Assembly (NCBI GenBank): GCA_013141505.1
Contig: JABFQX010000008.1
Location: forward strand, 62,001-126,000
Length of the DNA stretch: 64,000 bases
Origin: Methyloglobulus sp.
GTDB taxonomy: Bacteria; Pseudomonadota; Gammaproteobacteria; Methylococcales; Methylomonadaceae
Reading direction: 5' to 3'
Part shown: piece by piece, positions 26,091 through 36,431 of the stretch
Layout of the letters: the number at the start of each line of letters is the position of its first letter
Position numbering within the stretch: the first letter of the stretch is position 1
Made by a program: the position numbers and the translations under genes
The notes under the pieces: generated by a model
Told to the model about the DNA's origin: nothing
Databases searched by the model: none
Seen by the model: the letters and a program-made list of their open reading frames with translations, nothing else

Positions 26091-26368
26091 TTTTTAAAGG
26101 CATCCAGTATGCCCTCCCAAACCCGGCGCCGGTTCTACTGCCGCCAATGGTCATACACCGTTTGCCAAGGCGGGCAGTCGCCCGGCAAGCATCCGCCATT
26201 TATGCTCTTTGGGTACTGGCGCGCCCGTCTTGTTGAGGTAAAAAATGGCGTTTACGATGTAACGATGGAGTGCTTATCGTGTTTTGGCACCGCCCCGCGC
26301 TTGTCCGTCAACTGGAAGTAGGCATCGATAAGACCCCATTCTTCTTGCATAACATCACTATCATACAT
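26091..26368 (-). pseudogene. IS5-family transposase remnant, N-terminal part
   Basis: Reading from the ATG at 26368, the product starts MYDSDVMQEEWGLIDAYF, then LTDKRGAVPKHDKHSIV, a classic IS5-group N-terminus. An 8-base near-duplication (ATCGTTAC before ATCGTAAA) breaks the frame. After it the sequence runs through the FYLNKTG-type segment. A 17-bp unit then splits the conserved CQWRMLPGDFPPWQTVYDH motif. The sequence decays after WEGILDAF. No downstream catalytic part is present. Confidence 0.85.
26199..26215 (-). repeat. 17-bp unit TACCCAAAGAGCATAAA inside IS5 remnant
   Basis: Flanks read GCCAG on one side and TGGCGGATG on the other. Joined, they give the expected CQWRM codons of an IS5 transposase. 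The unit is therefore a precise insertion in this copy. Confidence 0.85.
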
Positions 26369-26618
26369 ATCTTTAACCAAACAGCTTCTAAGCCATAGAC
26401 TGGACGCTAAGTTCAGACCAAGCAACATAGCCTTATAATCAGTTACGCAAGAAGCTAACGTGACGCCTTTTATTAAAGAATACTGGCTGCGACAAATTTA
26501 CACGACTATGATTATCTGGTCGACTTTATCGCCGCCAGCCTTCCACGATTTTATGTCTTGGGAGCAAGTCATAGTCGTGTCATAAGTCTTCGCTAAAAAT
26601 TTGTAATAACTTGCCTTG
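26369..26618. other. Intergenic region before ppiD stop
   Basis: About 250 bases lie between the IS5 remnant start and the ppiD stop. They include an imperfect long-range inverted pair (CACGACTATGA near 26501 and TCATAGTCGTG near 26568) that could fold downstream of ppiD on the minus strand. I see no gene. Confidence 0.4.
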
Positions 26619-28490
26619 CTACTGCTTTGCGGCTGGCGGTTTAATGGAAATATCAGCATTGGCCTGTAATGTTGCCAGCATTGCATTAAACTCCGACTGA
26701 CCGAAAGCCTTGGCAAGATTTTTTCTGGCTAAGGCCAGCTGCTTTTTGTCTTCATCAGTGATTATGCCCGGCGAAACTTTTTTTATGTTGGCGACCACTT
26801 GCTCGCCTGTTGGCAGACCCACGCTGAACGATGTTGTTTTACCCGCCGCAGGCTTTGCTGCTTTGAATATCATATCACTGAGCTGTTCGGGCAAACTGCT
26901 CTTACTGCGGGTCAAGCCAGTTACGCTTTTAACCTCAAGTTTATAATCAGCGGCAACTTTTTGGATTTCTTCGCCGGCTTGTAAACGCTGCTTGATTTTA
27001 TTTGCTTTATCAACGGCTTGAAGTTGGGATTTTTCATTGTCGATGGCGGCAATCACATCCGTTTTAACGCTGTTTAAATCACGTACAGTCGCTGGTTTAC
27101 GTTCGAGGAGACGTAATACCAACAATCGATCCGCACCCTGCTCAATCGGCGTACTGTTATTGCCTTGCAGGACTTCTTCAGAAAAAGCAACATCACGCAC
27201 TTTTTGTTCGGCGGCAATGCCTTCACCTTTATCTTTGGCAAACAATCCTGACTTTTTGACACCTAAAGACAGTGCTTCTGACACGGTTTGTAAATTGTCA
27301 GGATTTTCATAGCTCATTTCTGTCAATTTTTCACCGGCTTCGTAAAAGGCATTTTCGGCCTGGGCTTTTTGATAAGCCTTGGTGACATCATCTTTCACCG
27401 TTTCAAAGGACTTGACTTCGGCCGGCACCAATTCGGTGACTTTAATTAGATGGTAACCAAATGAGGATTTGACCGGCTTGGACACTTCGCCCGCTTTTAA
27501 GGCGCTGGCCGCATCTTCGAAAGATTTCTCCATACTGCCGACGATGAACAAGCCCAAATCGCCGCCTTTTTTGGCGGTCAGCTTGTCGTCCGATTGTTCC
27601 GCCGCCACGGCGGCAAAATCTTTATTTTTAAGATCTGCTTTTACTTTCAAGGCTTTTTCCAACGCCGCTTTGTCATTCGTTTTGGCATTAACGGCAAACA
27701 GTATGTGGCTTATCTTGCGGCGTTCTGGCGTGCCGTATTGGGCCTTTTGTTCTTCATAATAAGTACGCAGTTTCTCGTCGGTAACTTCAACCTTTTTGGC
27801 AATATCTTCTAGCAACAGTTCTACGTATTCGACCGAGACTTGTTCGGGAATTTTGTAAGCGTCTTGATGCTTTTGATAATAAGCTGTAACTTCTGCATCG
27901 CTGGGTTTATCGGAGGGTTTTTCGAGGGCGACAGTGACATAATCGGCATCGCGTTGTTGGTTTTGGATTTTGAAAAATCCATCAATAGCCTGCTGGGTGG
28001 CAAAACTGCTGTCAATTATGCCGCGCTGAAATTGCTCCATAATCAGGGCGCTTTTTATTTTGTTCACAAATTCATTGGACGACATCCGTTGTGAAGTGAG
28101 CAATGCTTTGTAACGCTTATCGTCAAATTTCCCGTCAGTTTGAAAATACGGCAAAGTCTTGATAAAACCCGCTGCACTGGAATCCGTTGCAACCAAGTTC
28201 TCGGCATGGGCATATTGCAATAACACTTCATCCTTGATTAACTTATCGAGGGACTGTGACTTGAGCAATTGCTCATCAACCGTCATCCCCTGAAAGTTCT
28301 GGCTGTATTGTTCATAGGCTTTGTTAACATCGCGCTGGTAAAAATCTTTACCCCCTACGGAAGCAACGGGGGCTTCCTTGCCGGTGTCCACATAATTTTG
28401 AATGCCCCACAATGCAAACGGGACACAAATAACTATCAAGATTATCCAGGCAAAGGCACCTTGCGCTTTTTCTCTTATTGTCGTCAACAT
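26619..28490 (-). CDS. ppiD: Periplasmic folding factor PpiD (SurA-like/parvulin)
   Basis: This protein of about 623 residues starts at the internal ATG giving MLTTIREKAQGAFAW; an 11-codon upstream extension is open but unlike the family. One transmembrane helix (~12-32, IILIVICVPFALWGI) anchors it in the inner membrane facing the periplasm. A SurA_N_3-type chaperone region follows, then a parvulin domain around 265-360 (RRKISHILFAVNA, GDLGLFIVGSM, FGYHLIKVTE) and a long C-terminal chaperone part. The usual gene order lon-hupB-ppiD is kept, with two tRNA genes interposed. Confidence 0.93.
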   Translation of the reverse strand: MLTTIREKAQGAFAWIILIVICVPFALWGIQNYVDTGKEAPVASVGGKDFYQRDVNKAYEQYSQNFQGMTVDEQLLKSQSLDKLIKDEVLLQYAHAENLVATDSSAAGFIKTLPYFQTDGKFDDKRYKALLTSQRMSSNEFVNKIKSALIMEQFQRGIIDSSFATQQAIDGFFKIQNQQRDADYVTVALEKPSDKPSDAEVTAYYQKHQDAYKIPEQVSVEYVELLLEDIAKKVEVTDEKLRTYYEEQKAQYGTPERRKISHILFAVNAKTNDKAALEKALKVKADLKNKDFAAVAAEQSDDKLTAKKGGDLGLFIVGSMEKSFEDAASALKAGEVSKPVKSSFGYHLIKVTELVPAEVKSFETVKDDVTKAYQKAQAENAFYEAGEKLTEMSYENPDNLQTVSEALSLGVKKSGLFAKDKGEGIAAEQKVRDVAFSEEVLQGNNSTPIEQGADRLLVLRLLERKPATVRDLNSVKTDVIAAIDNEKSQLQAVDKANKIKQRLQAGEEIQKVAADYKLEVKSVTGLTRSKSSLPEQLSDMIFKAAKPAAGKTTSFSVGLPTGEQVVANIKKVSPGIITDEDKKQLALARKNLAKAFGQSEFNAMLATLQANADISIKPPAAKQ

Positions 28491-28534
28491 AAACTTAATC
28501 CCAAAAACCAGATCTACATGCAATAAACCCTGTT

Positions 28535-28572
28535 AAAAAAAAAGCCCTGAGCCGGGTGGCTCAGGGCTTTCT
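28535..28572 (-). terminator. Intrinsic terminator of the tRNA-Val/tRNA-Asp unit
   Basis: On the minus strand the stem AAAGCCCTGAGCC and its complement is followed by a run of nine T. It lies directly after tRNA-Asp and before ppiD. Confidence 0.9.
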
Positions 28573-28575
28573 GTT

Positions 28576-28652
28576 TGGCGGAGCGGACGGGGCTCGAACC
28601 CGCGACCCCCGGCGTGACAGGCCGGTATTCTAACCAACTGAACTACCGCTCC
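28576..28652 (-). tRNA. tRNA-Asp (GTC)
   Basis: This is a 77-base cloverleaf that begins GGAGCGGTAG and ends in an encoded CCA. The anticodon is GTC within the CCTGTCACG loop region; the T-arm reads GGGTTCGAGCCC. It follows tRNA-Val by 6 bases in one transcript. Confidence 0.97.
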
Positions 28653-28658
28653 AAAGTC

Positions 28659-28734
28659 TGGTGGGTGCTGAGGGGTTCGAACCCCCGACCCTCGCCTTGT
28701 AAGGGCGATGCTCTCCCAGCTGAGCTAAGCACCC
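28659..28734 (-). tRNA. tRNA-Val (TAC)
   Basis: This is a 76-base cloverleaf that begins GGGTGCTTAGCTCAGC and ends in an encoded CCA, with anticodon TAC in CCCTTACAAGG. It starts 12 bases after the hupB stop on the same strand. Confidence 0.97.
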
Positions 28735-28746
28735 GACTTAAGCCAA

Positions 28747-29019
28747 CTATTTTATAGCATCCTTAAGTGTTTTACCAGCCTTAAATGAAGGAAGTTTAGC
28801 CGCTTTAATAGTTATCTCATTTCCCGTCTGTGGATTACGGCCTAACCGTTCAGCCCTTTCTTTAACAGCATAGGTGCCAAAGCCCACTAAAGTGACTGAG
28901 TCGCCTTTGCTTAAGGCAGATGTTACCGCGCTAACAAAGCCATCTAAAGCACGACCTGCATCGGCTTTTGTTAAGCCTGACGACTCTGCAATAGCGTCAA
29001 TAAGTTCCGATTTATTCAT
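28747..29019 (-). CDS. hupB: DNA-binding protein HU (beta type)
   Basis: This 90-residue histone-like protein begins [21 protein letters not shown]. It has the beta-arm with the diagnostic GRNPQTG sequence (about 61-67), which intercalates at DNA kinks. Length and sequence are standard. Downstream of lon on the same strand, it keeps the conserved lon-hupB-ppiD order. An AGG site precedes the ATG. Confidence 0.96.
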   Translation of the reverse strand: MNKSELIDAIAESSGLTKADAGRALDGFVSAVTSALSKGDSVTLVGFGTYAVKERAERLGRNPQTGNEITIKAAKLPSFKAGKTLKDAIK

Positions 29020-29179
29020 TTATTATTCCCCCTTAGGAAAGTGAGCGTTGTTTAAGAAAATCTACGGCGTTTTTCGTGTAGCAAGATCATTGCATCGATT
29101 CTTATGCAGACACCATAAACGACATAAGAATAAGACCGGGGTATTTATAACAACTGACTTCGGGCAGTGTCAAGCATTT

Positions 29180-29208
29180 ACGGTCAGGGCAAATGCTGAC
29201 CTGACCGT
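29180..29208 (-). terminator. Hairpin after lon
   Basis: A 9-base stem (ACGGTCAGG/CCTGACCGT) lies 46 bases past the lon stop. On the minus strand it has no strong U-tract, so it may be an attenuator or RNA stabiliser rather than a full terminator. Confidence 0.45.
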
Positions 29209-29253
29209 TATTTTATAAGATTTTATCACCGACAAGACTTTGCAAATGTCCTT

Positions 29254-31665
29254 TTAGTGGGCAATAACACTGGAACCGGGCTTTGTTTTAGCAGGATCAG
29301 GTTCAGTTTTACCTTGGTCGTCACTGATTATTTTCTCTAGTGGACTCGGCATATACTGTAAGGCGACCGCCAATACTTCATCTATCCAGTGTACCGGTTT
29401 AATCAGCAGATTCTGCTTAATGTTTTCAGGTATTTCAACCAGATCCTTTTCATTTCCTGAAGGAATTAACACCGTGGTAATACCGCCGCGATGCGCCGCC
29501 AACAGTTTTTCTTTCAATCCGCCTATCGGCAATACTTCACCACGCAGGGTAATTTCACCGGTCATGGCAACATTTGCACAAACCGGTATTTTGGTCAGGG
29601 CAGAAATAACTGCCGTACACATCGCAATACCTGCGCTGGGGCCATCTTTAGGTGTAGCCCCTTCAGGGACATGAATATGAATATCGTTTTTTTGGAAAAC
29701 ATCATGATCCAAACCAAGAATGTCTGATCGGCTTCTGACCACAGTCATTGCCGCTTCAATCGATTCTTTCATGACATCGCCCAGTTTTCCGGTCGCAGAG
29801 TGCTTGCCTTTGCCAGGGATCACCGCCGTTTCTATGGTCAATAATTCACCACCAACCTCAGTCCAAGCCAGACCTGTAACTTGGCCAATCTGGTCATGCT
29901 CTTCTGCAAGCCCGTAATGGTAGCGTCTAACCCCAAGGTAATCATTAAGGTTTTTCGGGGCAATGACCGCTATTTTCTCACTGGGCTGCAACAGGAGATT
30001 TTTCACCACTTTACGGCAAACTTTAGAAATATCTCGTTCAAGGCTACGCACGCCCGCTTCACGGGAGTAATAACGAATCATATCCCTGACCGCAGGCTCG
30101 GTAAATTCTATTTCACTTTCCTTTAAGCCATTGTTTTTTATTTGCTTCGGAATAAGGTATTTAAGGGCGATATTGATCTTTTCGTCTTCGGTATACCCGG
30201 CAATCCGTATGACTTCCATTCTGTCGAGCAACGCTGACGGAATATTCATGGTGTTGGCGGTTGCAACAAACATGACATCCGACAAATCAAAATCGACTTC
30301 CAGATAATGATCGGAGAAAGTATGGTTTTGCTCTGGATCCAGCACTTCCAGCAAGGCCGAAGCAGGGTCACCACGAAAATCCTGAGCCATCTTGTCGATT
30401 TCATCGAGCAAAAACAACGGATTCCTGGTTTTTACTTTAGCAAGGCTTTGTAATATTTTGCCCGGCATGGAACCTATATAAGTACGACGATGACCGCGTA
30501 TTTCCGCTTCATCACGTACACCGCCCAAGGCAACGCGCACATATTTACGATTGGTTGCCCTGGCGATAGATTCACCCAAAGATGTTTTACCGACACCAGG
30601 AGGCCCGACAAGACATAATATCGGACCTTTGAGCTGCTTGACGCGTTGTTGGACTGCAAGGTACTCAAGAATCCGTTCTTTTACTTTTTCAAGTCCGTAA
30701 TGCTCCGCTTCCAGTATTTGCTCTGCGACTTTTAACACCCGCGTAACCTTGGTTTTCTTCTTCCAAGGTACATTCAGCATCCAGTCGATATAGTTGCGTA
30801 CCACGGTCGCTTCTGCGGACATCGGCGACATCAGCTTTAGTTTATTTAATTCAGCGCTGGCTTTGGCTTTTGCTTCCTTGGACATACCCGCGCTATCAAT
30901 CCTATTCTCCAACTCTTCTATTTCGTTGGGAACATCGTCCATATCACCCAATTCCTTTTGGATGGCTTTCATCTGTTCATTCAGATAATATTCCCGCTGG
31001 TTTTTCTCCATTTGCTGCTTGACGCGCACCCGGATTTTCTTTTCCATCTCGAGGATATCGACTTCGCCTTCCATCAACGCCATCAAAACTTCCAAGCGTC
31101 GCTCAATGTCCGCTGTTTCCAGGATGACCTGCTTTTCATGGATTTTAATGGCAATATGCGCGGCCATGGTGTCAGCAAGTCTGCTTGGATCATCAATGCC
31201 GTTCAAAACATTGAGGACTTCCGGGGGGATTTTATTATTGAATTTAACGTATTGGTCGAACGAATTCATAACCGTCCGTTGCAAAGCATCCAATTTCTGC
31301 TCTGAAATCAGCAAAATATCGTTAATTTTTGCCACATTAGCCGAAAAAAAACTGCCGGTATTCTGATAGCTGATTACTTGGCTGCGTTCACTACCTTCGA
31401 CCAAAACCTTTACGGTGCCGTCGGGTAATTTCAATAGTTGCAGGATATTGGCGAGGGTTCCCACTTCATACAAGTCGGTAAATTCTGGCTCATCCACTGC
31501 CGCTTCTTTTTGAGCAACCAATAATATCTGCTTGTTTTCAAGCATAGCAGCGTTTAAGGCATCTATCGACTTTTCGCGACCCACAAATAACGGGATGACC
31601 ATGTGCGGATAAACAACAACGTCCCTGAGGGGTAAGACCGGAACCAACATTTCTAATTCTGTCAT
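29254..31665 (-). CDS. lon: ATP-dependent protease La (Lon)
   Basis: This protein of about 803 residues starts at the ATG for [20 protein letters not shown]; a TTG four codons upstream is less likely. An N-terminal substrate-binding domain covers about 10-300. The AAA+ module has Walker [10 protein letters not shown] (~357) and Walker B FLLDEIDK. The C-terminal serine-lysine protease domain has [11 protein letters not shown] (catalytic Ser ~680) and the Lys about 43 residues later. It degrades misfolded and regulatory proteins. A sigma-32-like promoter lies 44-71 bases upstream. Gene order clpP-clpX-lon-hupB is conserved. Confidence 0.97.
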   Translation of the reverse strand: MTELEMLVPVLPLRDVVVYPHMVIPLFVGREKSIDALNAAMLENKQILLVAQKEAAVDEPEFTDLYEVGTLANILQLLKLPDGTVKVLVEGSERSQVISYQNTGSFFSANVAKINDILLISEQKLDALQRTVMNSFDQYVKFNNKIPPEVLNVLNGIDDPSRLADTMAAHIAIKIHEKQVILETADIERRLEVLMALMEGEVDILEMEKKIRVRVKQQMEKNQREYYLNEQMKAIQKELGDMDDVPNEIEELENRIDSAGMSKEAKAKASAELNKLKLMSPMSAEATVVRNYIDWMLNVPWKKKTKVTRVLKVAEQILEAEHYGLEKVKERILEYLAVQQRVKQLKGPILCLVGPPGVGKTSLGESIARATNRKYVRVALGGVRDEAEIRGHRRTYIGSMPGKILQSLAKVKTRNPLFLLDEIDKMAQDFRGDPASALLEVLDPEQNHTFSDHYLEVDFDLSDVMFVATANTMNIPSALLDRMEVIRIAGYTEDEKINIALKYLIPKQIKNNGLKESEIEFTEPAVRDMIRYYSREAGVRSLERDISKVCRKVVKNLLLQPSEKIAVIAPKNLNDYLGVRRYHYGLAEEHDQIGQVTGLAWTEVGGELLTIETAVIPGKGKHSATGKLGDVMKESIEAAMTVVRSRSDILGLDHDVFQKNDIHIHVPEGATPKDGPSAGIAMCTAVISALTKIPVCANVAMTGEITLRGEVLPIGGLKEKLLAAHRGGITTVLIPSGNEKDLVEIPENIKQNLLIKPVHWIDEVLAVALQYMPSPLEKIISDDQGKTEPDPAKTKPGSSVIAH

Positions 31666-31708
31666 CTGCTTTTCCAAGTAAGGAGGTTTTACACTGTGTT
31701 GCCTAAGA

Positions 31709-31736
31709 TTATGGGGATACTATTGTAAATAGCAAG
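31709..31736 (-). promoter_or_regulatory. Sigma-32 (heat-shock) type promoter for lon
   Basis: On the minus strand CTTGCTA and CCCCATAA are separated by 13 bases, close to the RpoH consensus CTTGAAA/CCCCATNT. It lies 44-71 bases upstream of the lon ATG, where a heat-shock promoter would be expected. Confidence 0.7.
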
Positions 31737-31818
31737 AATTGACTGCAAAAGTTTCTACTTGATCCACATATTTTTTTGCAAATGCGACCCGCGTCATTTT
31801 CACCTAACGTCCACAAAC

Positions 31819-31848
31819 AAAAAAGGAGCTTTAAACTGCAAAGCTCCA
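31819..31848 (-). terminator. Intrinsic terminator after clpX
   Basis: On the minus strand the stem GGAGCTTT/AAAGCTCC with a 7-base loop is followed by TTTTTTG, about 28 bases past the clpX stop. It separates the tig-clpP-clpX operon from lon. Confidence 0.85.
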
Positions 31849-31875
31849 TTCGTTATATTCTGTTGCAAGGATAGG

Positions 31876-33138
31876 TTAGGCTTTGATTTTCTCGGTCTCG
31901 TAAACTAAGTAAGGCTCTGACTCGCCCATTATTACGCCTTCATCAACGACCACTTTACTGATGTTATCAGCAGATGGCAGTTCATACATGGTATTGAGCA
32001 ATACATTCTCAACAATAGTTCTCAGCCCTCTTGCACCGGTCTTTCTTTCCATGGATTTCCGAGCGATAGCGCCTAACGAATCCTCCCTGAATTCCAACTC
32101 TGCACCTTCCATCTCAAACAAATGCTGATATTGTTTGATAAGCGCATTTTTGGGCTCGGTCAGGATTTTAATTAAGGCTTCTTCGTCCAATTCATCCAGC
32201 GTGGCAACGACGGGTAGACGGCCAACAAACTCAGGAATAAGACCGTATTTAATTAGATCTTCAGACTCAACTTCAGCAAAAAGCTGGCCTACATTCTTAG
32301 ACTCATCTTTCGCCTTAACATCCGCAGAGAAACCAATGCCACCTTTCTCTGAACGCGCCTTGATAACACGATCCAAACCGGCGAACGCACCACCGACTAT
32401 AAACAAGATGTTAGCGGTATCGACTTGCAAAAATTCTTGTTGCGGGTGCTTGCGGCCGCCTTGTGGTGGCACGGAAGCAATCGTACCTTCTATCAGTTTT
32501 AACAGTGCCTGTTGCACACCTTCACCCGACACGTCACGGGTAATGGATGGATTATCGGATTTTCGGGAAATTTTGTCGATTTCGTCGATGTACACAATGC
32601 CGGTTTCGGCTTTTTCAACATCGTAATCGCATTTTTGCAAAATCTTCTGGATGATGTTCTCGACATCTTCACCCACATAACCCGCTTCGGTCAATGTAGT
32701 GGCATCGGCGATGGTAAACGGCACGTCAAGCAAACGTGCCAATGTTTCCGCCAATAATGTCTTACCTGAACCGGTGGGGCCAATCAGCAAGATATTGCTT
32801 TTCGCCAGCTCAACCCCGTCTTTTTTGGTTTTACTGCGTAACCGCTTGTAATGGTTATAAACAGCAACGGCGAGAATTTTCTTGGCGCGTTCCTGACCAA
32901 TGACGTAACTATCCAATTCCTCTTTGATTTGCTTGGGTTTTGGTAATTCACCACCGTGAAACGATGATGTTTTGTCCTGCAATTCATCAGTAATAATGTC
33001 GTTACACAGGTCTACGCATTCATCACAAATATAAACCGAAGGTCCCGCGATAAGTTTTCTGACTTCTTGCTGGCTTTTGCCGCAAAATGAACAATAAAGT
33101 AATTTATCGTCGTCCTTACTTTTTTTGTCATTACTCAT
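31876..33138 (-). CDS. clpX: ClpXP ATPase subunit ClpX
   Basis: This protein of about 420 residues starts at the ATG for [12 protein letters not shown], preceded by AGGAG 8 bases away; the open extension upstream is not coding. The N-terminal zinc-binding domain has the four cysteines in YCSFCGKSQ and [10 protein letters not shown]. The AAA+ core has Walker [13 protein letters not shown] and Walker [11 protein letters not shown]. The ClpP-docking IGF-like loop appears as GGIGFSAD. It unfolds tagged substrates for ClpP, whose gene lies 88 bases upstream. Confidence 0.97.
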   Translation of the reverse strand: MSNDKKSKDDDKLLYCSFCGKSQQEVRKLIAGPSVYICDECVDLCNDIITDELQDKTSSFHGGELPKPKQIKEELDSYVIGQERAKKILAVAVYNHYKRLRSKTKKDGVELAKSNILLIGPTGSGKTLLAETLARLLDVPFTIADATTLTEAGYVGEDVENIIQKILQKCDYDVEKAETGIVYIDEIDKISRKSDNPSITRDVSGEGVQQALLKLIEGTIASVPPQGGRKHPQQEFLQVDTANILFIVGGAFAGLDRVIKARSEKGGIGFSADVKAKDESKNVGQLFAEVESEDLIKYGLIPEFVGRLPVVATLDELDEEALIKILTEPKNALIKQYQHLFEMEGAELEFREDSLGAIARKSMERKTGARGLRTIVENVLLNTMYELPSADNISKVVVDEGVIMGESEPYLVYETEKIKA

Positions 33139-33226
33139 AAAATTGACTCCTGAAAGGCTCGGCTTAGATGTGATCCATTCATCATTGCAACAACACACAT
33201 AAAACTATGCAATTATGACTAACTGC

Positions 33227-33871
33227 TTAAACAGGTGCAGACGTTCTACTCGACAACACTTTATCAATCAGGCCGTAACTGACGGCATCTTCGGGGCTTA
33301 AAAAATTATCCCTATCCGTATCAAGTTGAACTTTTTCAATCGGCTGTCCGGTATGAAATGACAACACCTTGTTCAATTTGTCCCTGATCAGCAAAATTTC
33401 CCGGGCGTGAATATCTATGTCAGAAGCCTGCCCCTGAAAGCCCCCTAATGGTTGGTGTATCATCATTCTTGAATGTGGCAAGCAATAGCGCTTGCCTTTT
33501 GCGCCACCTGTCAACAACAATGCGCCCATGCTGGCAGCTTGACCAATACACATGGTACTGACATCCGGCTTAATGAATTGCATGGTGTCGTAAATAGACA
33601 TGCCCGCCGTGACTGAACCACCTGGGGAGTTAATATAAAGGTGGATGTCTTTATCGGGATTTTCTGATTCCAGAAACAACATCTGCGCCACAATCAGGTT
33701 AGCCATGTAATCTTCTACCTGGCCGACCATAAAGATGACCCGCTCTTTTAAGAGCCTGGAGTAAATATCAAAACTACGTTCACCACGGGCGGTTTGTTCG
33801 ATAACGATTGGCACCAAAGTGCCAGCGGCTTGTGGTGATATCATCTGATTACTGTTGTTAAATTTGAACAT
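33227..33871 (-). CDS. clpP: ATP-dependent Clp protease proteolytic subunit ClpP
   Basis: This 214-residue serine protease forms the tetradecameric chamber of ClpXP and ClpAP. The catalytic serine is in [11 protein letters not shown] (about residue 104), the histidine in [13 protein letters not shown] (about 129) and the aspartate in [13 protein letters not shown] (about 178). Length and sequence are standard. It lies 11 bases after tig and upstream of clpX, so the three genes form one transcript. Confidence 0.97.
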   Translation of the reverse strand: MFKFNNSNQMISPQAAGTLVPIVIEQTARGERSFDIYSRLLKERVIFMVGQVEDYMANLIVAQMLFLESENPDKDIHLYINSPGGSVTAGMSIYDTMQFIKPDVSTMCIGQAASMGALLLTGGAKGKRYCLPHSRMMIHQPLGGFQGQASDIDIHAREILLIRDKLNKVLSFHTGQPIEKVQLDTDRDNFLSPEDAVSYGLIDKVLSSRTSAPV

Positions 33872-33882
33872 TATTTGATTTG

Positions 33883-35184
33883 TTATCTTTGATTGGCTTC
33901 CATAATAGCATTAAAACTCGTTGTTTCCTTAGCAATTTTGGCTTTTTCAAGCAACCAATCTACAGTCTGGTCTTCAAGTACCATTTGTTGGACACCTTGC
34001 AAACGACTCTTGTCGCCATAATACCAAGACACGTAAGCCTCGGGCTGTTCGTAGCTCTTAGCCATATCTTCTATGGTCCAACGCACTTTGGCATCATCAA
34101 CTTTGAGATCATTGGCATGGATAATTTCACCCAGGATCATGCCTAAAGCAACCCGACGCTTTGCCTGTTCGACAAACATTTCTTTCGGTAACTGCGACTC
34201 CGCATTTTTGAGTTTTTGCCGTTTGGCAGATTCCAGATACGGTTTTTTCAGGTTTTCAATTTCTTCATCAATTAGTACATTTGGGATGTCGATCTGTACT
34301 TTTTCATACAGGGCTTCCAAAACGGCATTTTTTAATTTGCCATGCAATGCCTGTTCAAGCTCACGTTGCATATTGCTTTTAATATCGGCACGAAAAGTGT
34401 TCAGCGCACCATCATCGGTACCGTAACTTTTTATAAACTCTTCATCAACTTCTGGTAACGCCGGGGCTTCTACGTTGAAAACTTCAATTTCAAATTCGGC
34501 AACTTTTCCAGCCAGCTTGGCATTGCCATAATCTTCAGGAAAGGTCACGGAAAAAGTTTTGCTGTCGCCCGCTTTTAGGCCGACAAGATTATCTTCAAAA
34601 CCTGGGATCATTTGCTTGGCACCAATTTCAACCTGAAAATCAGCTACTTTACCATTGGTAAAGTTTTCGCCTTCACTCACGCCGGAAAAACTTATGCTCA
34701 CCTTGTCGCTTTCTTGAGACGCACGCTCAACCTGACTCCAGGTTTTTTTCTGGGTACGCAGTTTTTCTATCATGGCATCGACATCGCTTTCCTCTACCGT
34801 TGCCGACAACTGTGTCACCTCAAGTTGATCGACACCCGCCAGGGAAATTTCCGGATATACCTCAAACTCAGCAATATATTTGAAACCTTCCGTTTCATCG
34901 AGTGAATGGATATTAGGCTGTCCCGCAGGTTTTAAATCCTGATCACGCAGGGCATCATAGTAAGTAGACTGGATCAAATCCCCCGCCACCTCGCCACGCA
35001 CTTTGTCGCCATATAATTTGTTGACCACGTGCTGAGGAACCTTACCAGGCCGGAAACCATCAATTTTAACTTGCCGCGCCAGCGTTTTCAGGCGTTCGGC
35101 CATTTTTTCCTGAACAACAGTTTCAGGTACATTAACGGTCATTTTTCGGCTTAATTCTGATGTCTTCTCGACAGAAACTTGCAT
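33883..35184 (-). CDS. tig: Trigger factor
   Basis: This 433-residue ribosome-bound chaperone has an N-terminal ribosome-binding domain ([20 protein letters not shown], with the [12 protein letters not shown] loop near 44-55). A central FKBP-like domain runs from about 155 to 245 ([27 protein letters not shown]), and the C-terminal helical chaperone domain follows. It heads the tig-clpP-clpX operon. A tRNA-Leu gene lies 101 bases upstream on the same strand. Confidence 0.97.
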   Translation of the reverse strand: MQVSVEKTSELSRKMTVNVPETVVQEKMAERLKTLARQVKIDGFRPGKVPQHVVNKLYGDKVRGEVAGDLIQSTYYDALRDQDLKPAGQPNIHSLDETEGFKYIAEFEVYPEISLAGVDQLEVTQLSATVEESDVDAMIEKLRTQKKTWSQVERASQESDKVSISFSGVSEGENFTNGKVADFQVEIGAKQMIPGFEDNLVGLKAGDSKTFSVTFPEDYGNAKLAGKVAEFEIEVFNVEAPALPEVDEEFIKSYGTDDGALNTFRADIKSNMQRELEQALHGKLKNAVLEALYEKVQIDIPNVLIDEEIENLKKPYLESAKRQKLKNAESQLPKEMFVEQAKRRVALGMILGEIIHANDLKVDDAKVRWTIEDMAKSYEQPEAYVSWYYGDKSRLQGVQQMVLEDQTVDWLLEKAKIAKETTSFNAIMEANQR

Positions 35185-35284
35185 TGTGTTACCTCAACAA
35201 ACGGGTTGGATTTTTACGGGAATGCCGAAGACCGGCGGTATCTGGATGTGTAAGATCAATGGTTTCTTACTGGTATTTAATTAG

Positions 35285-35370
<86 letters not shown>

Positions 35371-35447
35371 CATGGTTGGGCTGTGCATTATAGTGGCTAG
35401 ACAAGTTGGCAACAAGGGCTAAGTTCCATATTTGTCCGTTATAAGCG

Positions 35448-36308
35448 TCAATAAGCAATCGACACCTTGAAACCTATCTGGCGAATGTCTTCGGCAAACG
35501 TGTCTAAAACAACTCCAGACAAAGCCCCTAATTGACCGGCTTCCGGCTGCAATGAGGGTCTCGCCAAAGTATACAACATGATTTCAGATACATTAGTTGT
35601 CTCCCTGATGGTTTTTAAAAGGTTCAAATAGGCGTTTTTTTCTTTGTCGGACAATCCTTGTGCGCGGTAATCAAAAACACAGGTTTGCAGTTTTGTTGAA
35701 CATAATTCTGCTGATATTTTAAGGTTAGCCAAACTGCTTTTAATGCTTTGTGTGGTTTGGTTAACCAAACTCCGGCCTTCCTTGGTCGCACTATCCAGCT
35801 TGAACCAAACCTCACCTCCGTAAGTGTTCAGGATACTTAAGCCCTCTCTGACCCTCTGTTGATGAAGCAAGCTGCCATTGGTAATCAAAACAAAATGACT
35901 TTGCGGAAATACACCTAGCTGGGTTGCGATACCACCTATCAAGGCAACTGCATCCGCGAAATTTTTTGCGCTGGTCGGTTCACCATTACCGGAAATGGCA
36001 ATATCTTTGATAACCCGATTATTGACATCGACCTGACAGCGCTGATAAAAACCACCCTGCTGGACATCATTCAAGAAAAATTCCAATTCATTTTGCAACA
36101 ATGCCAAATCCAGATCCGGCGCAACGCCTTTGGTCAGGTTAGGCACCTGGCAATAAATACAGCGCCAGTTGCAGGCATTATTGACATTAAAATTAATCCC
36201 GACTGACAGGCCACCTGCTCGCCGGGAAATCACGGGGTAGACATATTGAAGCCCTGCGGCATCACGGTCGTGGTTATCTGTTGTAAGCATTGCTATTGCT
36301 GTGGGCAT
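35448..36308 (-). CDS. Radical SAM protein of unknown substrate
   Basis: This 286-residue protein has the 4Fe-4S cluster motif in NNACNWRCIYCQVP (cysteines about 46, 50, 53) and further radical SAM strands: ISGNGEPTSAKNF (the GGEP-like motif), FVLITNGSLL and EVWFKLDSATKEG. It lacks extra cysteine clusters typical of SPASM proteins, though three or four other cysteines are present. Reaction and substrate are unknown to me. It stands alone between tRNA-Leu and a nuclease gene. Confidence 0.85.
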   Translation of the reverse strand: MPTAIAMLTTDNHDRDAAGLQYVYPVISRRAGGLSVGINFNVNNACNWRCIYCQVPNLTKGVAPDLDLALLQNELEFFLNDVQQGGFYQRCQVDVNNRVIKDIAISGNGEPTSAKNFADAVALIGGIATQLGVFPQSHFVLITNGSLLHQQRVREGLSILNTYGGEVWFKLDSATKEGRSLVNQTTQSIKSSLANLKISAELCSTKLQTCVFDYRAQGLSDKEKNAYLNLLKTIRETTNVSEIMLYTLARPSLQPEAGQLGALSGVVLDTFAEDIRQIGFKVSIAY

Positions 36309-36431
36309 GTTTTTGTCGGATGGGATGACTGGTTTTTCTATTGCTAAACTTTGGCACTGTTTAAGTATGATGATTCAGATGGCGTACTGATGTAATAACA
36401 AACTAAATGTGTTAAAAGCCCTTAAATCCAC

